A stretch of DNA of 64,000 nt from Bacillus aerolatus (GTDB lineage Bacteria > Bacillota > Bacilli > Bacillales > Domibacillaceae). The notes beneath the pieces are model-generated. The model was given only the letters and a program-made list of their open reading frames with translations, did not search any database and was not told the origin of the DNA. Every line of letters begins with the position of its first letter. The first letter of the stretch is position 1. The DNA is taken from positions 372,001-436,000 of the forward strand of contig NZ_WEIO01000001.1 of the NCBI RefSeq assembly GCF_009183655.1. The letters run 5' to 3'. Positions 36,401 to 44,235 of this stretch are shown in pieces. A program made the position numbers and the translations under genes.

Positions 36401-37082
36401 GTTAATCGAAAAAAGACTGGACCAGGAAATGGACGAGCTCGTTTTCTATTTAAAACAGCGTGTCTTTTACCGATTCTCTGATTTCTTTAAAGAAGCGTTT
36501 AACCCGGCTTCTCTCGGAGGCAGCCGCCAAGCGAAAAATGCCCTGCAGGAAGCGTTAAAAGAGCTGCAGGAAGCTGTTGGGTACGATTTCGCGCAGGAGA
36601 TGAGAGCGACAAGCTTGCGCTCAGAGAAACAGGCACATAAACTGTTGTCAGAAAAACATGCCGGCTTACAGCTTCACTATCAATCCATTCAGCCGCAGCT
36701 GCAATTTACAGCGATTGAGTGGCCATCAAAGGAAACACCGCCATTTCCGACAGCCTTTCAAGAAGAGTCTCCGGCTGTTTTTAGCGAAGCTCTGTCTATC
36801 TACAAAAATGCAAAATCGTTCTTTGAAAAAAATGAGAAACAGCTTATGCAGGACGCCTTGCAGGCGATTTTATCCGACCTTGCTGACAGCTATCTAGAAA
36901 AAGAAAAAGCAAAGCTCCGCGAATGGGCAGTGGATGAATTAGTCAAAGGAATGGCTCTTATGAAAGAAACGGTTGCTTCTGATGTACAAGAACAATTTTC
37001 CGCCTGGATGCAAGTACTCGACGAGGCGGAAAACATCGAAGAGTGGGAGCGCACGTTCATTGAACTCGAACAATCGCAGTGA
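33438..37082 (+). CDS. dynA: bacterial dynamin-like protein DynA (double GTPase)
   Basis: Membrane-remodelling GTPase that tethers and fuses membranes and helps cells survive membrane damage and phage. At 1214 residues it is a tandem fusion of two dynamin units, as in B. subtilis YpbR. Unit 1 has P-loop GHFSAGKST (54-62), switch DTPGVDS and specificity motif NQID. Unit 2 has GAFSAGKSS (639-647), DTPGADS and NAID. Long charged helical regions follow each GTPase. AAGGGG about 14 bp before the ATG is a weak site. Both active sites look intact. Confidence 0.95.
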   Translation: MSLATAQSSMSHMIAKTAGLFEIFERAGDEERARKAKLFLKKLHDEEFIVAFCGHFSAGKSTMINELTGETLLPSSPIPTSANLVKIHRTPEDFAKVYYKDKKPLLFKAPYSFEKVKEFCKNGEEVEAIEIGHGESNLPAEVTVMDTPGVDSTDDAHRISTESALHLADMVFYVMDYNHVQSELNFIYTKDLLAHGVKLYLIINQIDKHREEELSFEEFKQSVYTSFDAWGVRPERFFFTSLKERALPGNDFQAVKNLIHESMTDREELAFRSAETMMNQLISEHLNWLEEEQAEVKEEILHLLGDKWEKNEIAEKEQQAKEQLDKRDTEALVRQLEDSREKVLQNAYLMPASTRELAKEYLEAVQPGFKVGMFFSKKKTEEERERRLERFLADVKEKTETQLEWHLRQQVSSWLKSSGLVNEGLQLEAEELSVTVDESLIKETVKPGAMVTGDYVLTYSEDVASRLKKKARTLTDALKEKAAADMERQFAAEKKELQARWSEWHEKLAAIDELEKMEAAAEERRHVLLHLLAEDKEVIPAQFEKFVREWNEQLNDVTVFDEDEVNELAAQPAEKTADPKEYVSMPVEKPSAGVGETVGRLKKMSRHLEGIPGFQRFIDGLRQKADRLEQRKYTIALFGAFSAGKSSFANALLGEKVLPVSPNPTTAAVNRIHPPDDTHGHRTAAVHLKTEKQLLLDLQQSLQFFNRTVQTLDGAYALIPDLLQKNAGEGRENIHLSFLNAFYEGYPEYSGHLGQTLSVDLAAFQGFVANEKQSCFVESIDLYFDCEFTRQGVTLVDTPGADSINARHTGVAFEYIKNSDAILFVTYYNHAFSKADREFLIQLGRVKDAFELDKMFFIVNAIDLARDDEEVNEVTNYVKEQLLQYGIRFPRIHGVSSLQAIQEIERGELDHPHSNLLPFKQSFHQFLDGDLAHMAVQSAEAEWERGLERLRQLIATAKENRENREQRREELNSQQQQISSHLEKESPQLIEKRLDQEMDELVFYLKQRVFYRFSDFFKEAFNPASLGGSRQAKNALQEALKELQEAVGYDFAQEMRATSLRSEKQAHKLLSEKHAGLQLHYQSIQPQLQFTAIEWPSKETPPFPTAFQEESPAVFSEALSIYKNAKSFFEKNEKQLMQDALQAILSDLADSYLEKEKAKLREWAVDELVKGMALMKETVASDVQEQFSAWMQVLDEAENIEEWERTFIELEQSQ

Positions 37083-37086
37083 AGAC

Positions 37087-37287
37087 ATTAAAAACCGCTT
37101 TCATGCTTGTGCCACGTGCCGTCATTTTCAGCCAGTGAAACAAGAAAAAGGCATGCGCTATTTCTGCAGCCGGCTGCAATATGAAACAAAGCCAAATTAT
37201 AAATTTAATTGCTGGGATCCAAAAGACGAAGTGATCAAGCTGATGAAAAAGAGAATAGAAGAAGCAAACGAGTTTGATCAGTACTGA
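37087..37287 (+). CDS. small Cys-rich protein downstream of dynA (start uncertain)
   Basis: The conserved-looking part reads NRFHACATCRHFQPVKQEKG, then MRYFCSRLQYETKPNYKFNC and WDPKDEVIKLMKKRIEEANE. Four cysteines (C-x2-C plus two later) suggest a small metal-binding fold. No good ATG/GTG/TTG lies at the expected position: the frame runs back into dynA (ATG at 36982), while ATT at 37087 sits 5 bp after the dynA stop. Translation may be coupled to dynA. Function unknown; a gene here is typical of the ypbR neighbourhood. Confidence 0.65.
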   Translation: MKNRFHACATCRHFQPVKQEKGMRYFCSRLQYETKPNYKFNCWDPKDEVIKLMKKRIEEANEFDQY

Positions 37288-37302
37288 AAAGGGGAGAAAA
37301 GT

Positions 37303-38136
37303 GTGGAATATATTCGATCGATTGAATGGCTGTCAAATCATTTAAATGACCCTAATGTTTGCATTGTGGACTGCCGCTTTAATCTGGCAGACGCTGATTC
37401 CGGTGAGCGGGAATATAAAGAAGCCCATATTCCGGGTGCTCATTATGCTCACTTGGACCGGCATTTGTCGGGTGAAAAAAGAACACATGGAGGCAGGCAT
37501 CCGCTTCCCGATCTGAAAGAATTCCAAAAAACTGCACAATCTTTTGGTATAAATGACGATACAACAGTGATTGTCTATGATAACGGGGACGCTATGTTTG
37601 CCGGCCGGTTTTGGTGGCTCTTGTCCTACGTGGGTCATCAACATGTGTATATTCTTGATGGCGGGTTTGCCGAATGGAAAAAGAAAGGCTTGCCCGTTTC
37701 AAATGCCGCTCCTGATTCCCAGCCGGGCCGTCTTTCTCTTCAAGTGCAAGAAGGTTGGACGGCTTCGGTTGAGGACGTAAAACAAGCTGCGCTAGAAAAA
37801 GATGGCACGACACTCATCGACTCCCGCGCACCTGAACGTTACGAGGGGAAAGTCGAGCCGCTTGACAGAGTGCCCGGCCATATTCCAACCGCTGTTAATC
37901 ACTTTTTTAAAGCCGGCCTGGAAGGTTCCTTTTGGAAAAGTGAAGAAGCGCAAAAAGAAAGATTTCAAGAATTGGATCCCACTCAGCCCGTTATTGTTTA
38001 TTGTGGCTCTGGCGTATCTGCCACCCCTAACATTATTGCGTTAAAGCAGGCAGGTTTTCACAATGTCCGGCTTTATGCAGGAAGTTACAGTGACTGGTCC
38101 TCTTATGAGGAGCTGCCAGTGGAAAAGAAAAAATAA
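37303..38136 (+). CDS. two-domain sulfurtransferase (rhodanese family)
   Basis: Thiosulfate or 3-mercaptopyruvate sulfurtransferase, cytoplasmic, 277 residues. An inactive-type N-terminal rhodanese domain (VCIVDCRFNLADADSG, HIPGAHYAHLDRHLSG) is followed by a catalytic C-terminal domain (TLIDSRAPERYEGKVEPLDR) with active-site loop VIVYCGSGVSATPN. The CGSGVSA loop carries the persulfide cysteine and resembles SseA-type enzymes; the preferred donor is unclear. GTG start with AAAGGGGAG 7 bp upstream. Confidence 0.9.
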   Translation: MEYIRSIEWLSNHLNDPNVCIVDCRFNLADADSGEREYKEAHIPGAHYAHLDRHLSGEKRTHGGRHPLPDLKEFQKTAQSFGINDDTTVIVYDNGDAMFAGRFWWLLSYVGHQHVYILDGGFAEWKKKGLPVSNAAPDSQPGRLSLQVQEGWTASVEDVKQAALEKDGTTLIDSRAPERYEGKVEPLDRVPGHIPTAVNHFFKAGLEGSFWKSEEAQKERFQELDPTQPVIVYCGSGVSATPNIIALKQAGFHNVRLYAGSYSDWSSYEELPVEKKK

Positions 38137-38143
38137 ATAAAAA

Positions 38144-38179
38144 TAAGCCGCTCCGTTTATTTTATCGGGCGGCTTTTGT
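38144..38179 (+). terminator. terminator of the sulfurtransferase gene
   Basis: AAGCCGC pairs with GCGGCTT, with CCG/CGG extending the stem after a bulge, followed by TTTGTTTT. Confidence 0.75.
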
Positions 38180-38238
38180 TTTGCGGTTGTTTCTCATTCA
38201 AGCCTCTTGATATGGTAAAATAGCAATGAGGTGACAAA

Positions 38239-39156
38239 ATGAAGAAACAAGAACATTTGCTGCTTGTGGACGGCATGGCTTTGCTTTTTCGGGCTTTTTT
38301 CGCTACAGCAGTAAGCGGCCAGTTTATGATTAATTCAAAAGGTATGCCGACAAACGGCGTCCAGGGATTTATGAAGCATTTACTAATGGCGGTGGAACAT
38401 ATAAGTCCTACTCATGCAGCGGTCTGCTGGGATATGGGAAGCCAGACATTTAGAAACGAACTGTTTGCTGATTATAAATCAAACCGGCAGGCGCCTCCCG
38501 TTGAGCTTTTGCCGCAATTTGACTTGGCTAAAGAAGTAGCCGGCTCTTTTTTATTGCCGAATATCGGTGTGGCAGGCTATGAGGCAGACGACTGTATCGG
38601 CACGATCGCTAAAAATGAACATAAAGAAAGACAAGTGACGATTTTAAGCGGTGACAAAGACCTTTTGCAGCTGCTCGATGACCAAATTGATGTGATGCTG
38701 CTCCAAAAAGGATATGGCAATTATACAACTTATACGAAAGAAAGCTTTTCTGACCAATTCGGAATTTCACCAAGGCAGTTCATTGACGTCAAAGCATTAA
38801 TGGGCGATCCGAGTGACGGGTACCCAGGTGTGAAGGGCATTGGTGAAAAAACGGCATTCAAGCTCGTACAGGAGTACGGGGCAATTGAAGACATTATTTC
38901 CAATATTGAAAAGCTCAGCCCATCCCAGCAAAAGAAGATGAACGAAGGAATGGATATGCTGCGTTTATCGCAGCAACTGGCAGAAATTGATTGCGGTGTG
39001 CCGCTTATTTGGCACATTGATGAAGCGAGCTGGGAGGGAATCGGCAGTCAGGCGGAACAAACGGTGGAAGAACTGGAACTGAAGGTGCTGCGCCGCCACC
39101 TTATGCAAATGAAAACAGCGGTTCCTAGTGGGGATTTATTAGATCCATTTTCATAA
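38239..39156 (+). CDS. ypcP: 5'-3' exonuclease / flap endonuclease YpcP
   Basis: Stand-alone FEN-type nuclease (called FenA in recent B. subtilis work) that removes RNA primers and flaps during Okazaki maturation. The 305-residue protein has the N-terminal metal motif LLLVDGMALLFRAFF, the helical-arch region FRNELFADYKSNRQAPP, the acidic cluster GYEADDCIGTIA, ILSGDKDLLQLLDD, and the helix-hairpin-helix DGYPGVKGIGEKTAFKLV. It resembles the Pol I N-terminal domain without a polymerase. GAGGTGA precedes the ATG. Confidence 0.95.
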   Translation: MKKQEHLLLVDGMALLFRAFFATAVSGQFMINSKGMPTNGVQGFMKHLLMAVEHISPTHAAVCWDMGSQTFRNELFADYKSNRQAPPVELLPQFDLAKEVAGSFLLPNIGVAGYEADDCIGTIAKNEHKERQVTILSGDKDLLQLLDDQIDVMLLQKGYGNYTTYTKESFSDQFGISPRQFIDVKALMGDPSDGYPGVKGIGEKTAFKLVQEYGAIEDIISNIEKLSPSQQKKMNEGMDMLRLSQQLAEIDCGVPLIWHIDEASWEGIGSQAEQTVEELELKVLRRHLMQMKTAVPSGDLLDPFS

Positions 39157-39176
39157 CTTTCAAGGTGGGGACAATA

Positions 39177-39449
39177 GTGGAGAAAGAACAGACTCTAGCT
39201 GATTATTTGCTCAAGCTGGAAGGGCGGGGCTTTAAGTTTTCAGATGACATGATCGCATTTATTTATTTTGGAAAAAGATCGACGAATGCGCCGGACCCTT
39301 TAATAACCGCAGCCGTGGAAATTACACTAAAAGCTCAAAAAGGGTTTGACAGCAGCTTTTTTTTATCGCTGCTGGAGCGGCTGACTGAACAAAAGGTCAC
39401 AGACAGAGAAATGGCTATCGAGTTTTCCCGCTCTCACGGTTTACTGTAA
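39177..39449 (+). CDS. small uncharacterised protein (DUF6123-like)
   Basis: A 90-residue protein: LADYLLKLEGRGFKFSDDMI, AFIYFGKRSTNAPDPLITAA, VEITLKAQKGFDSSFFLSLL. The pattern resembles a family that neighbours ypcP in Bacillus (I believe DUF6123). GTG 39177 is chosen because AAGGTGGGG at 39163-39170 suits it better than the GTG at 39165 inside that site. Function unknown. Confidence 0.7.
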   Translation: MEKEQTLADYLLKLEGRGFKFSDDMIAFIYFGKRSTNAPDPLITAAVEITLKAQKGFDSSFFLSLLERLTEQKVTDREMAIEFSRSHGLL

Positions 39450-39451
39450 TA

Positions 39452-39481
39452 AAAAAACGCCCGCTGCGCCGGGCGTTTTTC
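39452..39481. terminator. bidirectional terminator between convergent genes
   Basis: AACGCCCG pairs with CGGGCGTT with A and T runs on the two sides, serving both the rightward gene and the leftward transporter gene, whose stop is adjacent. Confidence 0.85.
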
Positions 39482-40390
39482 TTATGGTTTATTTGTAATA
39501 GACTTCGTATGCAGCCATTTGTGGACGGGGATTTCTGCCAGCAGCATGCCGAAGAAAATGAGGATGCAGCCGGTTAATCCGGCTGCTGCGAGCCGTTCGT
39601 TAATCCAGAAAAAGGCGGTTAAGGCGCCAAACACCGGTTCCATCGCTAAAATTAGTACAACGCGCGTCGGCGAGGTATGTTTTTGAGCGGCTGTCTGTAT
39701 AAAGAAAGCGAGTGCCGTCGCCAGGAAGGCAGTGATGAGCAGCCCACTCCAGACAGCAGGGTTCAGTAAATTAGCTGCGGTTAAAGAAGTTTGCCAGTCT
39801 TCCAATAAGAACCCGCCGATAAAACAAAGAACAGCCACCGTTGTGATTTGAACAGCGGTTAATGCTAATGCGGACGAATACTGAGTATAGGCATCAGTGA
39901 ATATAATATGAAAAGCAAACCCAAATGCGCAAATCAACACAAAAAAATCCCCGATATTCCATCCGCCTGCGCCGCCGGCTGTCAGCAAATATAAGCCGGC
40001 AGCAGCTGTCACCGAACCGATCGCTGCATTAGGCGCTGGTCTCTTTTTCAAAAGAATCAGAGACAGAAGCGGAACAAGCACCACACTTAAGCCGGTAATA
40101 AATCCTGTTTTGGAAACGGTCGTGTATAATAAGCCGATCGTTTGAAAGGCATAGCCAATAGCGAGGCAAACCCCTAATATCATTCCGTGTTTCCAAGTTT
40201 TTGCTGTTAATTTAACGGCTTCTTTTCGAAAAAGAATAAGGCCAAATAGAAGGAAAGCAGCGAAAGAGAAACGAATGCCATTAAATAAAAGCGGCGGCAA
40301 AAACTCAATGGCTTGCTGAACAACGACAAACGTTACTCCCCAAATGAGGGCAACAAACAATAAAGAAAGCTCGGCTGCCCATTTCATCAT
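39482..40390 (-). CDS. EamA/DMT-superfamily transporter
   Basis: A 302-residue inner-membrane protein with ten hydrophobic segments in two EamA repeats: ELSLLFVALIWGVTFVVVQQ and PPLLFNGIRFSFAAFLLFG in the first, NIGDFFVLICAFGFAFHIIF and LAMEPVFGALTAFFWINERL in the second. The last motif is typical of drug/metabolite exporters. The substrate cannot be told. It overlaps the upstream RNase H-like gene by 4 bp (ATGA), so the two share a transcript. Confidence 0.88.
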   Translation of the reverse strand: MMKWAAELSLLFVALIWGVTFVVVQQAIEFLPPLLFNGIRFSFAAFLLFGLILFRKEAVKLTAKTWKHGMILGVCLAIGYAFQTIGLLYTTVSKTGFITGLSVVLVPLLSLILLKKRPAPNAAIGSVTAAAGLYLLTAGGAGGWNIGDFFVLICAFGFAFHIIFTDAYTQYSSALALTAVQITTVAVLCFIGGFLLEDWQTSLTAANLLNPAVWSGLLITAFLATALAFFIQTAAQKHTSPTRVVLILAMEPVFGALTAFFWINERLAAAGLTGCILIFFGMLLAEIPVHKWLHTKSITNKP

Positions 40391-40785
40391 TTCGAATGTC
40401 CTTTGTTTTGTCTGATCGCTTCGCGGGCAAGGCCATCGGCGCGGTTTTCTTTACTTGGAATCCACTTCACGAAAAAAAGGGGAAACACTTTCGATAAAGT
40501 TAAAATTTCAGTTAACAGCGGTTTATAAAGATCTTTATGTATATATTCTTTTTCAATCGCCTGAACAACGGTTTGTGAATCGCTGCGCAAGGAAACAGTG
40601 GCCGCCTGTTTTTCTTTTAACAGTTCCAGCGCTTTAATGACTGCGATAAATTCGGCTTCATGTGTATCTCTTACACCGAGAGGAAAAGAATATCGGTCGA
40701 CGTGACTGCCGTCTTTAATGAAAATGCCGGCTCCTGCCAATCCTGGAGATCCCGTGCTGGCTCCATCTGTGTATACTTCGAACAA
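40387..40785 (-). CDS. RNase H-like protein (reverse-transcriptase-like family)
   Basis: Single-domain RNase HI fold of the RVT_3 type, about 132 residues. Acidic metal positions are Asp in FEVYTDGASTGSPGLAGAG, Glu in THEAEFIAVIKAL, Asp in SLRSDSQTVVQAI, and Asp in ENRADGLAREA. TTG 40785 is preferred because AAAGGGGG lies about 7 bp upstream and it begins directly at the first strand; a longer ATG frame starts at 40818. It corresponds to the small RNase H-like gene between ypcP and ypeP in B. subtilis. Confidence 0.8.
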   Translation of the reverse strand: MFEVYTDGASTGSPGLAGAGIFIKDGSHVDRYSFPLGVRDTHEAEFIAVIKALELLKEKQAATVSLRSDSQTVVQAIEKEYIHKDLYKPLLTEILTLSKVFPLFFVKWIPSKENRADGLAREAIRQNKGHSK

Positions 40786-41033
40786 TTCAATTCCCCCTTT
40801 GTCCTCCTTTTTGAACACGTACTAACAGTAAATTTTACGAAAAAAACAAAAAATTTGCAATAAAAAATGGACGACTTTAAGATTGCTGTATTAAGTCATC
40901 GATTTCAGAAACTTTTTCTGTAAGAAGGAAAAGATATAAACATCAACAAACTGGTTAATTAAGTAGAGTATTTAAGCATAACGTACATTATACAAAATCA
41001 TGAAAATGGCTCAAGAAGAAAGCAGGGATTTGA

Positions 41034-41687
41034 ATGAAAATGAAAATTAGCTGGCAATATGAGTTTAAAGGGAGAAAAACAGCATTTGAATCAGACTGGC
41101 TGAACAAAGAACATGTACTGCCTATTATTGAAGATTTAACAAAAACAGGCCGAATGAAATCAACGACTATTACGGATGAACTTTTAAATGAATGGACAGT
41201 CAAAGAATTTATCAAATTGAATAAGAAGCTGGACGATGAGCCGGGAGAAGTAGAGGTGTATTTTGATGGCGGGTTTGACCGCCAGACACAAACAGCAGGT
41301 ATCGGGGTTGTCGTTTTTTATAAACAAAACGGTGACAATTGGCGCTACCGGGTCAACGAGCGGCTCGTACAGCTTGAGTCAAACAATGAAGCGGAATATG
41401 CAGCTCTGTATAAAGCTGTCGAACTTCTTGAAACAATCGGGGTCAAACAAGTGCCGGTCACGTTTACAGGAGATTCTCAAGTCGTGCTGAAACAGCTGTC
41501 CGGTGAGTGGCCTTGTTTTGATGAAGGGTTAAATAAGTGGCTCGACCGGATAGAAAACAAAGTCGAAAAGCTTGGCATTACCCCGCTTTACAAACCGGTA
41601 GACAGAAGGCAAAATAAAGAAGCGGACAAATTAGCCAACCAGGCGTTGCAGGAAATTTTCGTTCATAGCCATTCCGTCATTTCTTAG
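41034..41687 (+). CDS. ypeP: YpeP-like protein with C-terminal RNase H fold
   Basis: A 217-residue protein. The first 65 residues (KISWQYEFKGRKTAFESDWL) form an extra N-terminal domain; the rest is an RNase HI-type fold with Asp in VEVYFDGGFD, Glu in SNNEAEYAALYKAVEL, Asp in FTGDSQVVLKQLSG and Asp in NKEADKLANQAL. All four metal positions are present, so nuclease activity is possible but untested. The order ypeP-ypeQ matches B. subtilis. ATG 41034 follows a modest GCAGGGA site. Confidence 0.8.
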   Translation: MKMKISWQYEFKGRKTAFESDWLNKEHVLPIIEDLTKTGRMKSTTITDELLNEWTVKEFIKLNKKLDDEPGEVEVYFDGGFDRQTQTAGIGVVVFYKQNGDNWRYRVNERLVQLESNNEAEYAALYKAVELLETIGVKQVPVTFTGDSQVVLKQLSGEWPCFDEGLNKWLDRIENKVEKLGITPLYKPVDRRQNKEADKLANQALQEIFVHSHSVIS

Positions 41688-41718
41688 TAAGAAGCAAGAA
41701 TAGAAAGGTGTGACACGT

Positions 41719-41898
41719 TTGGAGAGAAAACAGCTGATGGCAGAAGTGGAAGAACTGCTTCACACATATTGCGAGGACTGCCTGTTGAAAGCAGCGTTTC
41801 GAAAAGAAAAAGGCAAGTCGTTTGCTCATAAATTTTGTATCACAACATGCACCGTAGGAGAACAGCTGAGAAAGCGCGGGGAACAGCTGTTGAAATAA
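41719..41898 (+). CDS. ypeQ: YpeQ-like zinc-finger protein
   Basis: A 59-residue protein: ERKQLMAEVEELLHTYCEDC, LLKAAFRKEKGKSFAHKFCI, TTCTVGEQLRKRGEQLLK. Four cysteines in a C-x2-C ... C-x3-C pattern plus His suggest one zinc site. TTG 41719 lies 8 bp after AAAGGTG, so it is preferred over GTG 41710, which is part of that site. Role unknown. Confidence 0.75.
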   Translation: MERKQLMAEVEELLHTYCEDCLLKAAFRKEKGKSFAHKFCITTCTVGEQLRKRGEQLLK

Positions 41899-41911
41899 AT
41901 AGAAGCATGTT

Positions 41912-41942
41912 AAAAAGCCGGCAAGAGTCTGCCGGCTTTATC
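41912..41942. terminator. bidirectional terminator between ypeQ and cspD
   Basis: AAAGCCGGCA pairs with TGCCGGCTTT around AGAGTC, with A and T runs flanking. Confidence 0.85.
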
Positions 41943-41957
41943 GCTTTTCATTTGAAA

Positions 41958-42158
41958 TTAAAGTTTTGTAACGTTAGCAGCTTGAGGTCCACGGTTTCCT
42001 TCTACGATTTCAAAAGAAACTTCTTGACCTTCTTCCAAAGATTTATATCCGTCGCCTTCAATTGCAGTGAAGTGTACGAATACATCGTCTCCGCCTTCTA
42101 CTTCGATGAATCCAAAACCTTTTTCGTTGTTAAACCATTTTACTTTACCGTTTTGCAT
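41958..42158 (-). CDS. cspD: cold shock protein CspD
   Basis: A 66-residue OB-fold RNA chaperone with RNP1 [10 protein letters not shown] and RNP2 DVFVHFTAI, starting [19 protein letters not shown]. From memory it is almost identical to B. subtilis CspD. A strong TTAGGAGGA site precedes the ATG. The promoter about 100 bp upstream leaves a leader of about 90 nt, typical of cold-shock transcripts. Confidence 0.95.
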   Translation of the reverse strand: MQNGKVKWFNNEKGFGFIEVEGGDDVFVHFTAIEGDGYKSLEEGQEVSFEIVEGNRGPQAANVTKL

Positions 42159-42256
42159 GTTAATGAATCCTCCTAAATCTTCGAAACACATTTTGTCTAT
42201 ATGTGCCCAAATCAAAATATTCATTATGAACATAAAAGGTTGCTCATAATACTTAT

Positions 42257-42285
42257 AATATACAGTAAATTCCTGAAATAGTCAA
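42257..42285 (-). promoter_or_regulatory. sigma-A promoter of cspD
   Basis: On the complement, TTGACT (42285-42280), a 17-bp spacer and TATATT (42262-42257), giving a long 5' leader before the cspD start at 42158. Confidence 0.75.
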
Positions 42286-42442
42286 GGGGAAAGAAGAGAG
42301 AAAAGTCAAATAAATTCATTTGATCTATTAAAATAGAGAACAATTCAGTCGATTGGTAAATAGAGAGGCACGGACCGCTATCTTGTGCTAAATTGGCTCT
42401 TATAGTAAACTTGAGTTGATGAGTACATTCAGGAGGGTTCCG

Positions 42443-42862
42443 ATGCCGACACCAAGCATGGAAGATTACATAGAACAAATTTTTATACTTATAGATAAAA
42501 AAGGGTATGCCCGTGTGTCTGATATTGCCGAGGCGCTATCCGTCCATCCTTCCTCTGTGACGAAAATGGTACAGAAGCTGGACAGAGATGAATACTTAAT
42601 ATATGAAAGATACCGCGGGTTGGTCCTGACAGCCAAAGGAAAGAAGATTGGCAAACGGCTTGTGGAAAGACATGACTTATTAGAAGATTTCCTGCGGATT
42701 ATCGGGGTCAAAGAAGAACATATTTATGAAGACGTAGAAGGAATCGAACATCACCTAAGCTGGGATTCTATTGATCGGATTGCTGATCTCGTCGATTATT
42801 TTAATGAGGAGCCAGCACGGATCAAAACATTGCAGTCTGTCCAGAAAAAAGCATCGGAGTAA
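42443..42862 (+). CDS. mntR: manganese-dependent regulator MntR
   Basis: DtxR-family metalloregulator that represses or activates Mn transport genes. The 139-residue length equals the two-domain MntR. Metal ligands are in place: Asp8 and Glu11 in SMEDYIEQI, His in [12 protein letters not shown], and Glu/Glu/His in [13 protein letters not shown]. The winged helix is [23 protein letters not shown] 42443 follows AGGAGGG by 6 bp. No target operator was recognised in this window. Confidence 0.96.
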   Translation: MPTPSMEDYIEQIFILIDKKGYARVSDIAEALSVHPSSVTKMVQKLDRDEYLIYERYRGLVLTAKGKKIGKRLVERHDLLEDFLRIIGVKEEHIYEDVEGIEHHLSWDSIDRIADLVDYFNEEPARIKTLQSVQKKASE

Positions 42863-42996
42863 ACAGCCGTTTTAACGAGCGGCTGCTTGATTTGTGTAAA
42901 AAACAGGGAAAAGTAACTATATACAAATGACTCATCTTCTTCTAATATAAAAGCCCAGAATGTAAGAGGCGCAGACAGAAAAATAAGAAGGAGTAA

Positions 42997-43416
42997 ATGA
43001 ATGTGAGTTATCACTCTTTTATAGAAAAAATTGATCATACGTTAACATTTCACATAGAAAAAGAATTTCCCGGTGTCCGTTGTGTAGGAGGGAAGTATTC
43101 TCCGGATTCCCACTCCATCACACTCTATAAAAGAGATATCGCGATCCAATGCGAAAGACTGCTCGGTTCACTCGAACGACTGAAGGAATATGAATGGATT
43201 ATTTTAGCTCATGAGCTTGGCCATGCGCTGGACTCTGAGCTGCCGCGGTTAAGTGACCGTCTGGCAGAGACAAAGAGCGTCGAGGTTCTTGCTCACATCG
43301 AGCTGAACGCCTGGAATAACGCTGAAGAACTGATTCCTTTTATTGACCGGAATTTATTTAATCATGTGAAAGAAGAGTCTTTACGTTATTTCTCCAAAAG
43401 TCCGTTACTCAGTTGA
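42997..43416 (+). CDS. uncharacterised protein with HExxH motif
   Basis: A 139-residue cytoplasmic protein with WIILAHELGHALDSELPRLS, a zinc-metallopeptidase HExxH helix. A Glu-rich region, KSVEVLAHIELNAWNNAEEL, follows about 20 residues later; its Glu could be the third ligand. The organisation recalls ImmA/IrrE-type or phage-like peptidases, but no helix-turn-helix partner is adjacent. The ATG at 42997 is close to AAGGAG (42988-42993); GTG 43003 would be better spaced. No known name. Confidence 0.65.
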   Translation: MNVSYHSFIEKIDHTLTFHIEKEFPGVRCVGGKYSPDSHSITLYKRDIAIQCERLLGSLERLKEYEWIILAHELGHALDSELPRLSDRLAETKSVEVLAHIELNAWNNAEELIPFIDRNLFNHVKEESLRYFSKSPLLS

Positions 43417-43448
43417 TTGGATGGCTTGACGTTTTTAAGCTTCTTAAA

Positions 43449-43482
43449 TGAAACCGCTCTGATGACAGAGCGGTTTCATTTA
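43449..43482 (+). terminator. terminator after the HExxH gene
   Basis: ATGAAACCGCTCTG pairs with CAGAGCGGTTTCAT across ATGA. Confidence 0.85.
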
Positions 43483-43537
43483 TATTGCCGAACATGTGAT
43501 CATTCCCTTACAATGAACTCATACAGGGGGGATAGAA

Positions 43538-44215
43538 ATGGAAAAAATGTCGTGGGAATTTGAAGCGAAAGACAAGTGGAATAGAAGAGCGGACGGCTGG
43601 CGGGCGAAAAGTGCCGATATGTGGGAAAAAGGCAGCCGTAAAGGTATTTGTCCTTTTTTTGCCAGTCATGTACAAAAAGGCAGCTTTGCAGCCGACCTGG
43701 GCTGCGGAGACGGTTATGGCAGCCAAAAACTGCACGGTGAAGGATACAAAGTGATCGGGATCGACTTGTCTAATAAGATGGTGGAGCTTGCCAAAAGGTT
43801 CGAAAAAGAACATTTAACATTCAAGCAGGGAGATTTGTCGAGTCTTCCATTCGAAGATGAACAGCTCGATGCGGTCATGGCCATTAATTCACTCGAATGG
43901 ACAGAGCATCCGGCACTGGTGCTGGATGAAATTAAAAGAGTATTGAAACCTGCCGGGAAATTTTGCGCAGCTATTTTAGGACCGACAGCGGGGCCGCGGG
44001 AAAACAGTTATGCCCGCTTAAATGGGAAGCCGGTTATCATGAATACGATGATGCCGTGGGAATTTACGAAACTTGCGTCCGAACACGGCTTTGCGTTAAT
44101 TGGTGAGCAGCACGTCTATAAGAACGGCATCACCGAATCCGACATTCAACCTTTCCCAACGGAATTAAAGCAGGCACTTACGTTTTTTACATTATTTATG
44201 CTGGAGAAACAATAG
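43538..44215 (+). CDS. class I SAM-dependent methyltransferase
   Basis: A 225-residue Rossmann methyltransferase of the UbiE/Methyltransf_11 kind: motif I AADLGCGDGYGSQKLHGEGY, acidic residue after strand 2 in VIGIDLSNKMVELAK, FKQGDLSSLPFEDEQLDAVM, and motif IV ALVLDEIKRVLKPAGKF. The substrate is unknown; the type methylates small molecules or quinones. GGGGGGA precedes the ATG by 8 bp. The next gene starts 20 bp later. Confidence 0.85.
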   Translation: MEKMSWEFEAKDKWNRRADGWRAKSADMWEKGSRKGICPFFASHVQKGSFAADLGCGDGYGSQKLHGEGYKVIGIDLSNKMVELAKRFEKEHLTFKQGDLSSLPFEDEQLDAVMAINSLEWTEHPALVLDEIKRVLKPAGKFCAAILGPTAGPRENSYARLNGKPVIMNTMMPWEFTKLASEHGFALIGEQHVYKNGITESDIQPFPTELKQALTFFTLFMLEKQ

Positions 44216-44235
44216 AAAATAAAGAAGGTGTTCAT

